Assembly: GCF_048771995.1 (NCBI RefSeq)
Contig: NC_133024.1
Span: forward strand, 377,001-441,000
DNA length: 64,000 nt
Direction: 5' to 3'
DNA from: Taeniopygia guttata
Lineage: Eukaryota > Chordata > Aves > Passeriformes > Estrildidae
Positions 1 through 12,600 of this stretch are shown piece by piece. The notes beneath the pieces were generated by a model, which worked only from the letters and a program-made list of their open reading frames with translations, made no database searches and was not told the DNA's origin. Numbering within the stretch: position 1 is the first letter of the stretch; the number at the start of each line of letters is the position of its first letter. Both the position numbers and the translations under genes were made by a program.

Positions 1-200
1 ACACTCGGTCAAGGGCTTCCCAGAAAAACATTGCACATCTGTGTTGCTGGGCCTTGTCTCAGGAAGCCTGTGAGTTACTGCTCCAACCTTCTGATACTCA
101 ACTTGGTAATTCCTTCCCTTTACATTTGCCAAGAAACAAAAGATAGAAGAAAAACTCCCTGGCCCTGCATCTTCTTTAAATAGTATTGTTTTTTCAAGCC

Positions 201-250
201 TGGTTGTTTTTGTTGTTTTTGTTGTTTTTTTGTTTTTTTTTTTTTTTAAT
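201..250. repeat. T-rich simple repeat (GTTTTT-like)
   Basis: A run of TTG/TTTTT units ends in an uninterrupted T tract of about 15. It is low-complexity sequence with no coding meaning; the nearby Lys/Asn-rich open frame on the - strand comes from it. Confidence 0.8.
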
Positions 251-2631
251 TTGTGACTGACAATAATCAGTTCCCCAGTCTCTTTGCATTTTCAGATATA
301 ATGGGCAAATGACACCCACTCCTCTTGAGGTGCAACACCATAACTTCTGTGCCAACACAGGCCCTGAAGTGTACTTTGGGTAAGACTTTGTGAGAAAGAT
401 GTGAGTTGTTGGATGAGATTGCAACCTTGTAGTGTCAACCTCTCCCATGAATGAGATAGGAGTAATACAAATGTTAGTGAAAATGGATTTGGAGAGACTC
501 CTGAAGAACTTGGACAGTCATTGCCTGCCAGCCTCCAAGTGCTGGCAATAACAGAAGAAAACTCACAAGTTTGTGGGTTTTTAGTAATTGGCAATGCTGT
601 TCTCCAGAGAGAAAAATTAGCCCCGTGCAAAAAACTTGCATTTCACATAAAAAAATCCTATGTCATCTTCAAATTTGATCAAAAGTTCTAATGTTTATGT
701 ATGTCTTTATTAGCAAAGTTTAAAGCTTTTAAAGGTTCTTTAAGCTTTAAAGATTTTAATATTTTCAGGCTTTCTTTCATTTAAAATTAAAATTCTCTGC
801 TGTTTCAGTTAAATGCTACACCAATTTGTTTGAATTTGAGTTATTTTTGCCTCCAGTTCTAGCTCTGACTTTCATCAGCACCAGTTAGGGCTGTCCATCA
901 GCGGCACATTACTTAAATCTGTACAAAAGCTATCAAGCTTTTCATCATTAATCTGGTATTTCTAAAATATACTTTCACATTTTGATTCTCTTCTTTTTAC
1001 TACAGTTTGTTTTACGCATCACTGTACTGATATGGTTGCAGTTTAACTCAGCTCAGTTTGTGTTGGGTGGGACTGCAACAAAAGATCAGAAAAAATCAAG
1101 CTGCTCTCCAGTTTCTTTACCTGGAAGAGGAAGAGCTGATACCAACAATTCAATACTCTCAGTCACAATTTTAAGAACAAGCAAAGTACAAATTCTTGAA
1201 ACAAATTAATTTATTTGCAAAGGAAATACCAATCTCATCTGCATCTATTTCTGAGACAGAAAATTTGCTTGAAGCTGTTCCCTTTGGATCTTACCTTCCA
1301 GATATTGTCTTTGCAGGTCCCAGGTTGTTACATTATAGTCTCACCTCAAGGTTCTGTTGACATCTCCTCTGTATACAGCATTAGGCAAAAATATATTGCT
1401 AAACATTATATTGGTCTCTCACACTGATGTATGGACATAGGATTTCCTTTAGACTGGATACAAAGCCCTGAAACATGCCACATTTAATTCCTCTTTTTCA
1501 CCTTCAAAAGGACAAAAGAAAGGGTGCTCTTAATTATTCTCCTCATCATAAATGTGATCTGTTCTCCTCAAGCCTGTAAATTTATCAGTGAAGAGCTTCA
1601 GCATTTTAGGAGCCTGACATCTAAAGCTTTTTTGGTTGCCACTGGTCAATGAGTTTGGGAGCAGAAATCAGTATAAACCAAATAATGATTCAACCTGGTG
1701 TAGTGACTGAATCAATTCAGAGCTAATAACAAATAAGAATGCAGGCAGCGAATGAGAACAATATAGACAAAATACAGAATTTGGAGCAGGTGCAAGTGAT
1801 GAAAGATTGTTTCAAACTGGGCTTTGCATGCAGGAAGAAAAGCTAAAAGACAAAACTAATTCCTGACAAAAATGCAATACACTGAAGAGAATGTGAAAAG
1901 CAGTATCTTACCTATAAAACAGAAAGGAAATGTATGGAAATAATTGAAGTAGAAGATTCATAGTTCCTGATTAAGCCAAATAGTACAGACTTACGTATGT
2001 TCTTAATTCCCACAGAAGCTAAAGCCATGATTAAAATTTTACCTGTGCTTAATTAATCCTATAGTAATCATAGGCTCCTCCTTCAGCTTTCACTGAGCCA
2101 GAGGATTCACCGCATCCTGGGAATTTAAATTGCTCAGTACTTTGAAACACAGTTTTTATTTAAATGTATAAAACCCACAGTTATAAGATACAATTTGTCT
2201 TTAATGTTTTTCTAACTGTTCTTGCTTAAAGGATCTTAACAATTGGACATTGTTCCAATAAACAAGAATTTGTTCAAGAGTAGAAGACAGTAAGAGATCC
2301 TCCCTAATATTTTCTTTCCCTATTTACAGTGTTTAAATATGAAAAAAATTTGCATTTTTCTTATCACCATCTTCTCTGAATTGTTTCATATATACAGTGC
2401 AGTAAAAATGTAAAAAAAAAAAAATTATTCTTGGAATTTATGCTACTGTTTTCCCCGGATAATGGCTTTCAGCACAGTAAAATTCACAGATGTTTCTTAC
2501 AAAAATAATCCAGAACTAAATGTTAAGTGTTTATTCTCTTTTAAAAACACAGACCACTCAGCAACTAAATAACTCTAGAGTGTCAAATAAATGTGTCTTA
2601 TGTACAGTCATGAGGCTCCCAGCTGAAGTGA

Positions 2632-2707
2632 ATTAATAATGAACCTCAGGTTCATTATTAATAAACCTCAGGTTTATAAAGCCACCATATCATAGTGGCT
2701 TTATAAA
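2632..2707. repeat. Cluster of three overlapping inverted repeats
   Basis: Three hairpin-forming units follow one another. Positions 2632-2646 pair perfectly with 2648-2662 (15-bp arms, 1-nt centre). Positions 2661-2668 pair with 2670-2677 (8-bp arms, 1-nt centre). Positions 2673-2685 pair with 2695-2707 (13-bp arms, 9-nt loop). The first two share the core AACCTCAGGTT. This is seen directly; the origin is unknown, with template switching during replication a plausible cause. Confidence 0.9.
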
Positions 2708-3029
2708 TTTGTTTCTAAAGGATGATACTAATTATGTACATTGATTTGAGTAATATATAATCAATACCCATTTTCCTTTCTAAAAGGATGAATTTAAATT
2801 GTTGTTATTCTTAAAAAATAATCAGCATAATAAGCAATAAAACCTGGAGCAAAGAAAAAATGAGAGCAAAGAGATGAGTAGAACGATTTTTACTGAAGCT
2901 ATAACAAAACCCAGAAATCCCAAATGAGATGAAAAAAAAGTAGCCAAGAGCAACAAAAGCTAGGTCCTAGAACATCTAGACCTGGAACTATAGGACTTTC
3001 ACCCATAGAACATCACTTGGTGCCTTAAA

Positions 3030-3670
3030 ATCATGCAGTCATAACAGGTCAGAAGGGACCTTCAGGGGTTATCTAGTTTAGCTCCTTGCTCAAACAGGTC
3101 TCATCAGATCCAGTTGATGAGGGCTAAGGGAGTCCTGAACATCTCTAAATATGGAGGTTCTACAACATCTTTGAGCAACCCAGTTCAGTGTTTGACCATC
3201 CTCATGGTATATTTTTTCCCTTTTACTTAGTAATTTACTGCACTGCAATTTGTGTCTGTTGGCTCTTCTGTCATCATGGTACACCTATGAGAAGAGGCTA
3301 CTTCCATTTTCCAGTCCTGTCCTGCAGTCAGGGAGTTGTAAGCAGCAACAGGGTCTCCTTTTCTCCAAGGTGAAAATACCCAGCTCTATCAACCTCTTCA
3401 CGTGCATCACGTTCTCCAGCCCCTGACTCTTTTGGAGGCCTTTTGATTGACCCTGTTCTATTGTTCTCGTACTGGAGGGAGCCCCAGACCAGTGACAGTA
3501 CTGAGATGAGGTGTTATGGAAGATTGTTCCCCTGGCCCTCTCCTTAATACAGCTCAAGACGCTGTTGGCCACCTTGGCTGCAAGGGCATAGTGCTGACAC
3601 ACCTTCAAATTGTCCTCTAGGACATCGAGGTCCTTTTCTGCTTCTAAACAGCTCCCAGCCTCTACTGTTG
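3030..3670 (-). mobile_element. Old CR1 LINE 3' fragment
   Basis: The + strand reads as the reverse complement of an avian CR1 3' region. It includes the stretches resembling 'ggtcagaagggacctt' near the low end, the 'gagcaacccagttcagtg' block, a 'tctccttttctccaagg' block and a 'ttggccaccttggctgcaagggc' type block. The element therefore points to the - strand. Divergence from a typical CR1 is clearly higher than in the two CR1 copies further right, suggesting an old insertion. Ends are approximate and no target-site duplication was identified. Confidence 0.75.
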
Positions 3671-5928
3671 GATGGGGCTATTCCTTCCCAGATGCAAGAC
3701 CTTGGAATTGCTCTGGTGGAGCTCTCTCTGAATAGCAGCCCTGCCCTCCAGCTGAATTCAGCTTTTGAAATGCAACAAAAGAATGTAAAATCTAGAGAGC
3801 TATGGTGGGAAAGAAGCCCAGCACTCAGAAGCTTCTCGAGGGAAATGAGAGAACCAGATGGAGATGATAGTTTCTGTCACCTTTAGAAATTACTCACAAT
3901 GGGAAGGAAACATTATAGAAATGCTTAGTCGGCTAAACATTTTTCTATCAGCACTAAGGAGCTGGTTTGGTCTTCTGTCTTATGATACTGAAAAAACAGT
4001 ATTTGTGCTGATTTTGTAAAGGTATTGGCAATTTGCCTTATGAGATTGGTATCATATGTTATTATATTTGTGTTTTCTTCCCAAAACATTTTAATTTGTA
4101 TCTGTTTTGATTTGATGTCAGTGACAGTTCTAAGTCACAAACTAAAATCAAGTCTTTCTTACACAATTTTTTCCCCAGAGGAGCTGCCTGGGAGCTCTCA
4201 TAGACCAAACTATGCAGTACTCTGCAGCTGGTGTACGTAAATTCATTTTGTGCTGGAATCTTCTCAGAAGGAAGATTCTGAAAGCTGTAGTCACCATCTG
4301 GATTTATATAATTCTTCAGATTGCTCTGTTGCATGAAAACCATATATTAAGACAAGTATTTCAAACAGTTGCATTGGGAATCCTTGGGTTCTGTAGATTC
4401 TAGAAATCTTTGAGTCTTTTAAGGTGTATAACCTTTAATAGTTTGTTGTTGCTTCTGTCAGGATGGTGGTGCTCCCTTTGCAAAATATATAAGCTAAGGT
4501 CCACAAAAACCATTTGTGGCCAGGGAATGTAGCTTTGGGATAAACTTCCAAGATAGATTAGGCAAATTTGGCCTCTGGCTGGTCTTAGGAATTCTGCAAG
4601 TTTACACACCCCATTTAGAAATCAACCCTTTCACAGATTCAGATGCTCATTTTTTTACATGCACAAATAAACTATTTAGAATAGTTAAATCAAGTTCACA
4701 AAATACCTTGAGAACAGAACATAACACAGGAGGAAACCTCTGTCAGGTCTGTTAGTGAATTACGTGTAGGATGTTCAGATGCTCCTCTTAATGCACGGCA
4801 CCACTAAGCCAGAAATTATTCAAGGAGTGATTTTTCCAGTGCACAACACCACCAATGATTAGTGATCTTAGGAATGTGGTCTCTGTAGTACAGAAAGGAT
4901 GTTATTGTAGTGATGTAACTGCTCTGTGTGACCTATGGCATGAACTTCTGTGTCTGATGAATGGAACACAAAGCAATGTATGTAAATTATTTTTGATTCA
5001 CCTTCCATTAGGTGTTGCAGGATGTATTGGTGGCTATTACATCTTGTAAGATGACTTTAAAAAAATTATTCTGTGATACACTTCCTTGATTTTGCTTTCA
5101 TTTGGATATCTTCCCATGTCATTAAAAGATTTCAAAAGGGAAAAATATGAAATATTCTAAAATTCTCATGTTTATAATTCCCTAATTATATGAAAAGCTA
5201 CTTCTAGTAGCTGTGGCACAAGTATGGGCCAAACAAATAAAAAATGGGCAACAAAATTTTGCTGTCTTTAGTCTGAGCATCCAAATCTATTCTGGAATCT
5301 TCTGTGATTTGGCACAAGGGGTATGGATGGTATGGGGTATGGTACTCAAGGAAGGAAATGTAATGCTCTCCATGTTTCTTTGTCAACAGGCTATAACAGC
5401 CCTTGTACAAAGCCCTTAACAAGCTGTAAGCATAGACTTGGCCACAGTTGAGTTTTCAGCATCTTAATAAGGAATAGTAATGTTAAATCAATTACTAAAC
5501 ATAATCTAAATACTTCTTCAAGCAACTCTGCGGGTTGGGTAAGACTGGCTCCTGAGATGGTTTTCCTGTCCTTTTGGTGGGGCCAGCACTGGACACAACT
5601 GGCCAGGAACCAGTATCTGTTTTGTAGAGCTGTTTGGAAGAAGCGGAGAACAAGTTCTTCCTAAAGACAAGTTTTACAGTGCAACCACTGGAAATATCTC
5701 CCATCACACACAGCGTGTGTTCAAAAGCTGGGGGACAAGGGCTGAAGCTGCAATTGCTTGGGGCCTCATAGCCAAGCTCTCCCACATCTAGAGCTGCATT
5801 CACATTTGTGTGTGGAGCACTTTGACACCAGCTTAACCTTTGACACCAGATTATCCGTTCTGTTATCAACTGCAATACTCGTGTTTCCAAGGACTTTTGT
5901 TTGGGTTTTTCCCAGAAATTTTGCCTTC
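3671..5928. other. Intergenic DNA proximal to the DCBLD2 promoter
   Basis: No exon, RNA gene or mobile element is recognised. Open frames, including one of about 130 codons on the - strand at 5495-5890, have no family resemblance. GC content rises sharply from about 5940 onward. Confidence 0.55.
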
Positions 5929-6294
5929 ATGTCTACTTCGCGAGGGGGAAAAAAAGCTCAAAGAAGTGAAATACTCGTAGCCAGCTCGCAGAGGAGGGCG
6001 GAGGTGGAAGAGAGCGGGAATTCAGGGGCTGGGACCCGGGGACTTGGCCTGGGCCGTGAGCCCCGCGCAGTCCGCCCGGGAAGGCGCGGCTCGGGTCGGG
6101 CGCGGAGGGGGCCCCGCGCTCGGCGGAGCCGCCGGGGCTCCGGGCTGCGGGCCCGGCCGAGCGGGGCGGAGGGCGGCAGGAAGCGGGGCGGCTCCGCCGC
6201 GCCCCCGGAAGCGGTTGGGCGGCCGCGGGGACGGGCGGGCTGGCGGGCGCGCAGCGCTCAGACGCGGCCCGGCGCGGCCGCCCCGCAGCCCGCG

Positions 6295-6342
6295 ATGTCC
6301 CGGGACCGCCGGGCGCGCCGGCCACGCCGCGGGCCATGGTGA
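6295..6342 (+). CDS. Upstream ORF overlapping the DCBLD2 start codon
   Basis: An ATG at 6295 opens a 15-codon frame, rich in Arg and Pro, that stops with TGA at 6340-6342. The stop falls just inside the DCBLD2 coding sequence, whose ATG is at 6336-6338, in a different frame. If transcripts start upstream of 6295, ribosomes would meet this ATG first. The same frame is open back to an ATG at 5929, so a transcript starting further upstream would carry a much longer overlapping frame. Whether it is translated is unknown; it is annotated as a possible regulatory uORF. Confidence 0.4.
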   Translation: MSRDRRARRPRRGPW

Positions 6343-6447
6343 GCCCGGGGCGGCTGCGCCCCGCGGGGACCCGGCGGGCGGCCCTGCTGCTCCGCCCCAG
6401 CCTCCTCCTCCTCTTGCTGCTGCTGCGGGGCACCGAGGCGCAGAAAG
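6336..6447 (+). CDS. DCBLD2: DCBLD2 coding exon 1: signal peptide
   Basis: The ATG sits in a strong context (GCCATGG). It is followed by Arg-rich residues, a run of eight leucines (residues 23-30) and a likely cleavage after GTEA (about residue 35). The donor is GTGGGT at 6448, phase 1. No in-frame ATG exists upstream within the CpG island, although that frame stays open. The 5'UTR extends upstream by an unknown length. Confidence 0.9.
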
Positions 6448-6609
6448 GTGGGTGCGAGAGCGGCGGCGGGCGAGCCCCGCAGCCTCGGCGGCCGGGGAAG
6501 GGAACCGACCCTCCGGGGCTCCGCTGCTGGCAGGGGGCGCCCCTCGACATGTGGCCCTTGACGCCGAACCTGTCCCCTGCCTGGCCCACAAAGAGCGAGA
6601 GAAGAGCCC

Positions 6610-6640
<31 letters not shown>

Positions 6641-9600
6641 CCAACACAAAAACTAAAGAAGAAACATTTTTCCTGCCCGCTGCCGCACTCCCACGGGGAG
6701 CGGGGCGGGACCGCGGCTCGCAGCGGCCGGGGCTGCGGAGGGGCTCGGGCAGGGCCGGGGCTGCCTGCTGCCCGCGGGCGGCCCCGGCTGCAGCAGGGAC
6801 GTGTTCGGCGGGAGCCGGGCACAGGGCAGCTACTGCTGCTGCGAAAATAAACTTACACTCGCCCGAGAGTATGCAGAAGCGTAAAGAGGGGTGAGAGTCC
6901 CGAACCGGTGACAGACAGGGTGGTAGGCGTTGTTGGGTTTTTTGGTTTTGTTTTTTGGTTTTTTTGTTTGTTTGTTTGTTTTGTTTTGTTTTGTTTGGAG
7001 AAATCGACGAGATTTCTCCTCTTGGGGTGGAATTAATGAGCAGGCTTTAGCACTGTGAAAATTACGAGGCACAATTTGGTCACTTCATGGCAGAAGATCA
7101 GAGGATGCCACTGTGACTGTCACTTTGATCGTGTGCTTGGGACAAAGTGGTGGGAGTGAGTGTTTTGACAGCATCTTGAAACTCACATCTGGATTTGGGA
7201 AGATTACCTTTGTGGTTTTTTTCAATTCCACTTGCTTCTTGCACTGGTCTTGCATCGTTTCAGAAACTGATCTCCTCAGAAACTGTTTTAAGTTGTCATA
7301 TAACTTCCTCTTTCTTTCCGTCTCAGAGATGGAAATGCTGCATTTAAATGCACAATGGGATTAGGAACTATATGCACTCTAAGTTAAATTAATTGCATCT
7401 AAATTAAATATTAAATTAATTAAAATTAATTAATTGAATGGGAGAAGCTCAGTGTTGCATCTATAGAACAAGGTGATTGTGTGGACCTTTTCCTCTTATT
7501 TCCAGCTAATTGCATGTATGTTCTTGTACACGTACAAAACGAATGCTAATAAGCATTTGACACAGCTGGGTTTGCTTTCTTGGAATTTATAACGGAGCTG
7601 GAGAAGACCTATTTGCTTTCGAGAGGAAACTGGGCTATTTTAACGTTTAGTCTTTTGAAGGTCGCTGCTGGTTGAGGCAGGCAGCAGCACGGTGTTAGTT
7701 CATGCTGTAGGAACATCATGCTTTATTGACCTGACACTTGTCTGACCTTTTGGTGAGCAGACTGAGTTTATTACTCTAGACTGAAATATTGTGGGGGTAG
7801 GGAAGAGTCATAATTTGCCTGCAATGATTGAGTTGAACTGGCTCACTGAGTAGTCAGGGGTGTGTTAAAGGGGCTGGGACCATGCAGCAAGAAGTGGCAC
7901 TTGTGAGGACAGCAGGCTTTTAGGTATGTGTGAAACCTCATCTTTCTGTACTTTGGGAAACTACTGAAGAACTTCTACCCTGATTTCAATTTGCAGTGTT
8001 TCTCTAGTTAATGCTTAAAGGTAGCTCAGAAGTTTAACTTTTGAGCAGGAGGGGAACCTTTTTATTGGCAAGCTTAAATTTATTTGCTAACAAAAAGCAG
8101 AGCTTGTTTTAAGGTGGGAGACTCTGGTATTGTCGAATACAATGCTTCAATGTGAGAAACTGCTGAAGATTCTAAGAAGAGTTCTGGTAGTGAGGGGCTG
8201 TTTCCTTGCCAAAATATTTTTATTTATCTTATTCTGGAGAAGGCTGGGGAGCCCATGTCCTGCATCTCTAAATGCTGGCATAATTCCAATTTGTCTAAGG
8301 AATCCCATATAGAAATGAAGCTGCTATCTAGGTTTTGAAGGTCTGCACAAAGTTATTACTCAATCAGGGCATTAAATATGTGATCAGGCTTCTAAGGGAC
8401 TATCTTGGTTGACAGTGAAAGTAACCAAGACTTGGGGAATTCTGCAATTAATGTTGCTTTTAAGCTCTTTTATAAAAGTAGAGTGATTGATACTGTGTAG
8501 TGATACTATGTATGTAGCCTCATTCATTACCTTATTAACCTCTGTTATTAAGTAATTGTTCATTTTCTTTCCTACTGTTCAGCAGCTCTAAGGCTCACAT
8601 ACAACATGGTATTTAAATCTTTTTCTGAAGATAGTGTTTTCATTTCTCACATGCTTTTCTGTAGAGCACCTTACTGGTATGAACTGATTTAAAAATAACA
8701 TTATTTTGGTCAATGTGAAGCTTGTTTTTATTATTGGGTCAAATGGTACTCCTCTCCTTCCATACAGCAGCAAACTGAGAAATGAAAAAGTGCAGGTATT
8801 GCTGTAGTAAATATGTTTTTCATAGTAGCCCACTATATTATCGTGTAGGATTCAAGTGGATTTTTTTTCAGCCTATCATATTAAAATCATTCAGTGTATG
8901 TAATTCAGAATTCCTTGGTCAAAGACTTGAACTTGAATGTGTTGCTGTCTTCAAAAATGGAGCATTTTCTATTAGCTCTAACACCTTCAGAAGTGCCTTG
9001 TGCTGCATTTCATAATATCATGCCTTGGGGACTGTCTAGCTGATGGCTGTGCAAGTCAGCTCTTGTTATTTTTAAACAGTTCTGTAGTGATTCTAGATCC
9101 TGGTTGCAAGGAAAGAGATATTTGAAAAATAATTAGAGCATTTTTTTGGTTTTTCATGTAATTAGTCAGGTGTGAATGAAAGCAAGCCAGCAGCTAAGCT
9201 TGCTGCTCTTTGTGGATTGAATTTTGAGAAACAGCGTTCTTAGCAGCTGTTTAGGTATTGACATAAATTTGGTATGGTCTGTTCATTAGCTAAGTTTAGC
9301 CTATTTTTTTTTTTTAATTTAAAAAAACACAGCTTGAGGAGGAATGGTTGCTTAGCTTTCATCAAAGTAGAAGTTGAATAATGTGTCAGTATTTCTGATG
9401 GTGTGAAGCTTGTAGGGTCTGTAGAGTAAGAACTTTGTTACCACACAAACTGGTTTGTGTGGTAACAAAATCCCAGCCATCTGTTGGGATTCCTAGTGGA
9501 TACCAATGTACCTGTAAAACAGGGGAAAAGTGCCTAAAGTCAAAAGGAACCTTTTATTCGGAAGCTGATTCCCCAGTGTCTTGAAGCAGATTTATTTGCA

Positions 9601-12600
9601 GGGTGTAGTGTTGGATGCTTGTTTTTGAATGAAATTCCCACATTTTGTTCTAAACAAATAGCAGCCCATCAGGATGTTGTTATATGCTCAAGCCTTGTTG
9701 AAGAAAGTGCAAAGAAGTGATTCACCACAATAGTTTAAAAATGCTTACTGCAGTGTAGCAGAGAAAAACAATTTCTGAATGTCTGGTGCTGAGTTACCGT
9801 CATCTGAAAAAGGAAGTGAAAGAACTCGCATCCCTGTGCACATGGAGCCTCATGAAATGGATTTCCAGTCTGTGTTTGGGGACTCAGCTGCAGTATTTGT
9901 GTTTCCTTATTTCTCCTCAGTTCTCGGTGTGCTCTCCTCTCCGCAGCACTCCTGCTCTCACTCTGCCTGTTCCTCCTGCAGGGAGGCTGTGGTGGCTCTG
10001 GCTGTGGCCAGTCCAGCGCTGGGCAGGCGTTGCTCCATCAGCCATCGTTTGGGGAGAAGGAACGAGGCCAGGAGAAGATGGCTCTAGCTGCAATCTTGTG
10101 GCTGAGCGAGATGGAGGGAGGCTGCAGCTTCTCCCAATGGGTCTTGGAAGGGATGATCTCCTGCTATGCCAGGGACTGACAAGGGTTCCAGCTGCTGGGG
10201 TAGCCCATTGCAGGTGTGTTTTTCTGCTGCAGAGAGCTCCGGGTGTATGAATACAAAGCAGTGCCACAAAGCTGTGTCACATGAGCGATTGCCATGTGCT
10301 GCCTTGTGCCGGTTTCTGTTCTTGCTAAATTAGATTAAGTGGTGTCTCGCTGCCCTTGGTATGCATTGGCCTTGGCAGGGCTGATCTGGAAGAAAGGTAG
10401 TCACAGCCAAATCCAAAAGAAATAATTTTGATTAAAAAGACCCTCAGATCTTTGCATGAGAGATTTATTGTCCCTCAAATTAACATCAGATTAAGTGTTT
10501 TATAAGGAGGAGGGCAGTGCTCTAATGAACTGGTCTGCTTTTTTAGTGGGACAGTTTTACTTAAGAGTGCAGTGTTTTGAAGATGCGGTTGTGCAGCTTG
10601 AGGATTCAGGCATTGGTACCATTTAGGCAGGACTGCTGGGGCAAATCCATTTAATGTCTGTGTTGAGAAGTATGGAAGAATTTTTCAAGGGCAGGGCTGA
10701 AAGTTAAGGTAGGCTTTTTCAGGTTTTCTGATGCTCTTTTTAACTTCCCAGCATGGCACCCTGAAGGTAGATTTAGAGAGGAGGAACAGTGCCTGTTAAG
10801 AATTTTGTGGAGGAATGCTATTCCTGAAGGGAAGTGAGCTGGTATCAGAAGTATAGACCTAACAAGAGAGGATATTCTTTGCTTTTGAAAACAAGAACCT
10901 CAGCAACGTTATTTTTCTTCCTCCAGTTAATGAGCCTTATTTAAGTGGGTGTGTGAATCCGGTGGGCAAAAGGTATATCCATATGTTCTGCAGAGCATCT
11001 TTTCTGGGAGGGTGCCTCCCAGTACAGGATCATCTGGGAGCCTGTTGAGGCCATGCTAGCCTTGTCTGCTCCTGTAAAGAGTGCAGGAATCACTCTTTTG
11101 TGCAGATACCCTTTGGAGCTCTCGTACTCGTAAGAATGTACTGCATTTTGGATTTAAGCAGTACTGTGCATGCTGGTTTTACATATACATGTCTCTGGCT
11201 ATAGTAATCAAGCATCTGAGCTGGTGTTAAAAAAAGCAATGGAAGCGTTCTTTCAGAACCTCGTATGCTGTTACTGTGTGCATCTCAAGCCAGTGGCCTT
11301 CTAGCACGTTAGTGCAGTCTTTAGGAAAATTATTTTCCTGCTACTGAATGGAGATGTTTGGCTCTCAAGGTTTTCAGGAATGTTTTCTTATTTTATTAAT
11401 GTAAGAGAAAAAGAAATGTCTCCTTTCTCTGCTTTATGCTGTGGGAATTTATGTATTAGGCTTTTAATGCGATCAGTGCTTCTCTGTAGTTTCAGTCATC
11501 AGCTGGTTAAGGGCTGCCTTGGATGCATCAGCTTTCATAGCTCAGATAGTCATCAGTTCAAATGCAATCCCTTTGGAATTACTGCTCTGTGTATTGTGAA
11601 ATGTTTCTATATTGGTTATTTTATTCATATTTTGAAAGGCTTTAAAAAAAGTCGTGGATTGTCACCCCCACTTTTATAACTGCACCCTGTGCTTTAGGAA
11701 AACCTGGAATTTGTTTCGTAGTCAAAGTATTTCCTTTCCCTCCTGCATTTTCTGATTGAGTTGGAACACTCAGTATCCTTTTATTTAAAATAAAAAATTA
11801 AAAATGCAAAAATAGGATGTGTAAAGTGTTTTAATTAGACTTGGCAAGACAAGCCACTTGTAGATCTACTTGCATGTAAACATGGAGATTTTTCTGGAGA
11901 GAATCCTCACAGGAGTGAGGCAGGTGGGAGATCCTCAGTGTCTTGAGTGGAAAGGTGAGTTACAGAGGTGCAATTTTGTGTGGTTACTTCTCAAGAGTTC
12001 AGAGCTTTAGCCTCTGAAAGGATAGTGCACCTAGAGATAGAGCACGTGTGCTGAGCCTGTTGTGCATGTATGACTGCCTGCAGGACCACACAGGGGTTCA
12101 CAGCTGGCAGCTGCTGCATCCTCAGCAGGACTGCAGCCAGTTAAAGCCCATATCTGGTTATTTTAACTTGGCTCCAGAATGGTTAAGATATGGAGAAAAA
12201 CATCTTGCCTTGCTCAGTGTGGTGGAAAGAAGCCACTGGTGCTTAATTTTTCTTCTGCAAATCTGTGAGTTTTGTGACAAACCAAGAAGCCCTAAACCAC
12301 ATTATCTGTTAAATTCTATTTTTATGCAATTGTGTACAGGTGTCAAAGTACATCTCATTATCACAAGGGTGGAAAGAGGAATGCATTAAATTGAATGCTT
12401 TTGAACACATGTGTACTCAGTCTAGTGATGTTCAGTTTTTGTCTTTTTCCTAAGTATAATTTCCATTACTTTAGATTTTCATTTTAAGAGATGATTTCAA
12501 GTTCTCCACAAGGCATCATCTCCTGCACAAAGTATTATTTCCTTCTTGCTGTGAAGAAGGTACAGTAAAGCTTATGGACTAGCTTAAAGTTCATAGATGG

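Larger units (their letters stand above)
1..3029. other. Intergenic DNA upstream of DCBLD2
   Basis: AT-rich DNA with no recognisable coding exon on either strand. A T-rich simple repeat lies at about 201-250, and a cluster of three inverted repeats at 2632-2707 is listed separately. Short open frames here show no family resemblance and no plausible splice structure. Confidence 0.6.
5940..6850 (+). promoter_or_regulatory. CpG island and probable DCBLD2 promoter
   Basis: Composition jumps to very GC- and CpG-rich sequence at about 5990-6560 and again at 6680-6830, in contrast to the AT-rich surroundings. GC boxes of the GGGCGG type occur at several places (for example near 6165 and 6220) and no TATA box is evident. 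It covers the first coding exon of DCBLD2, as expected for a broad CpG-island promoter. The transcription start is not determined; it is probably between about 6000 and 6290. Confidence 0.8.

Noticed and set aside
5495-5890. 131-codon - strand open frame just upstream of the DCBLD2 promoter
   Set aside because: Considered as a divergent partner gene of the bidirectional CpG island. Its start is not inside the island, and the sequence has no recognisable domain or donor-linked continuation.
5933-6850. Long overlapping open frames (up to 268 codons) on both strands in the CpG island
   Set aside because: GC-rich DNA lacks stop codons by chance. The frames are Ala/Pro/Arg/Gly-rich, pass through an A27 tract, and several begin at non-ATG codons. 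Only the DCBLD2 signal-peptide exon is supported by splicing phase and homology.
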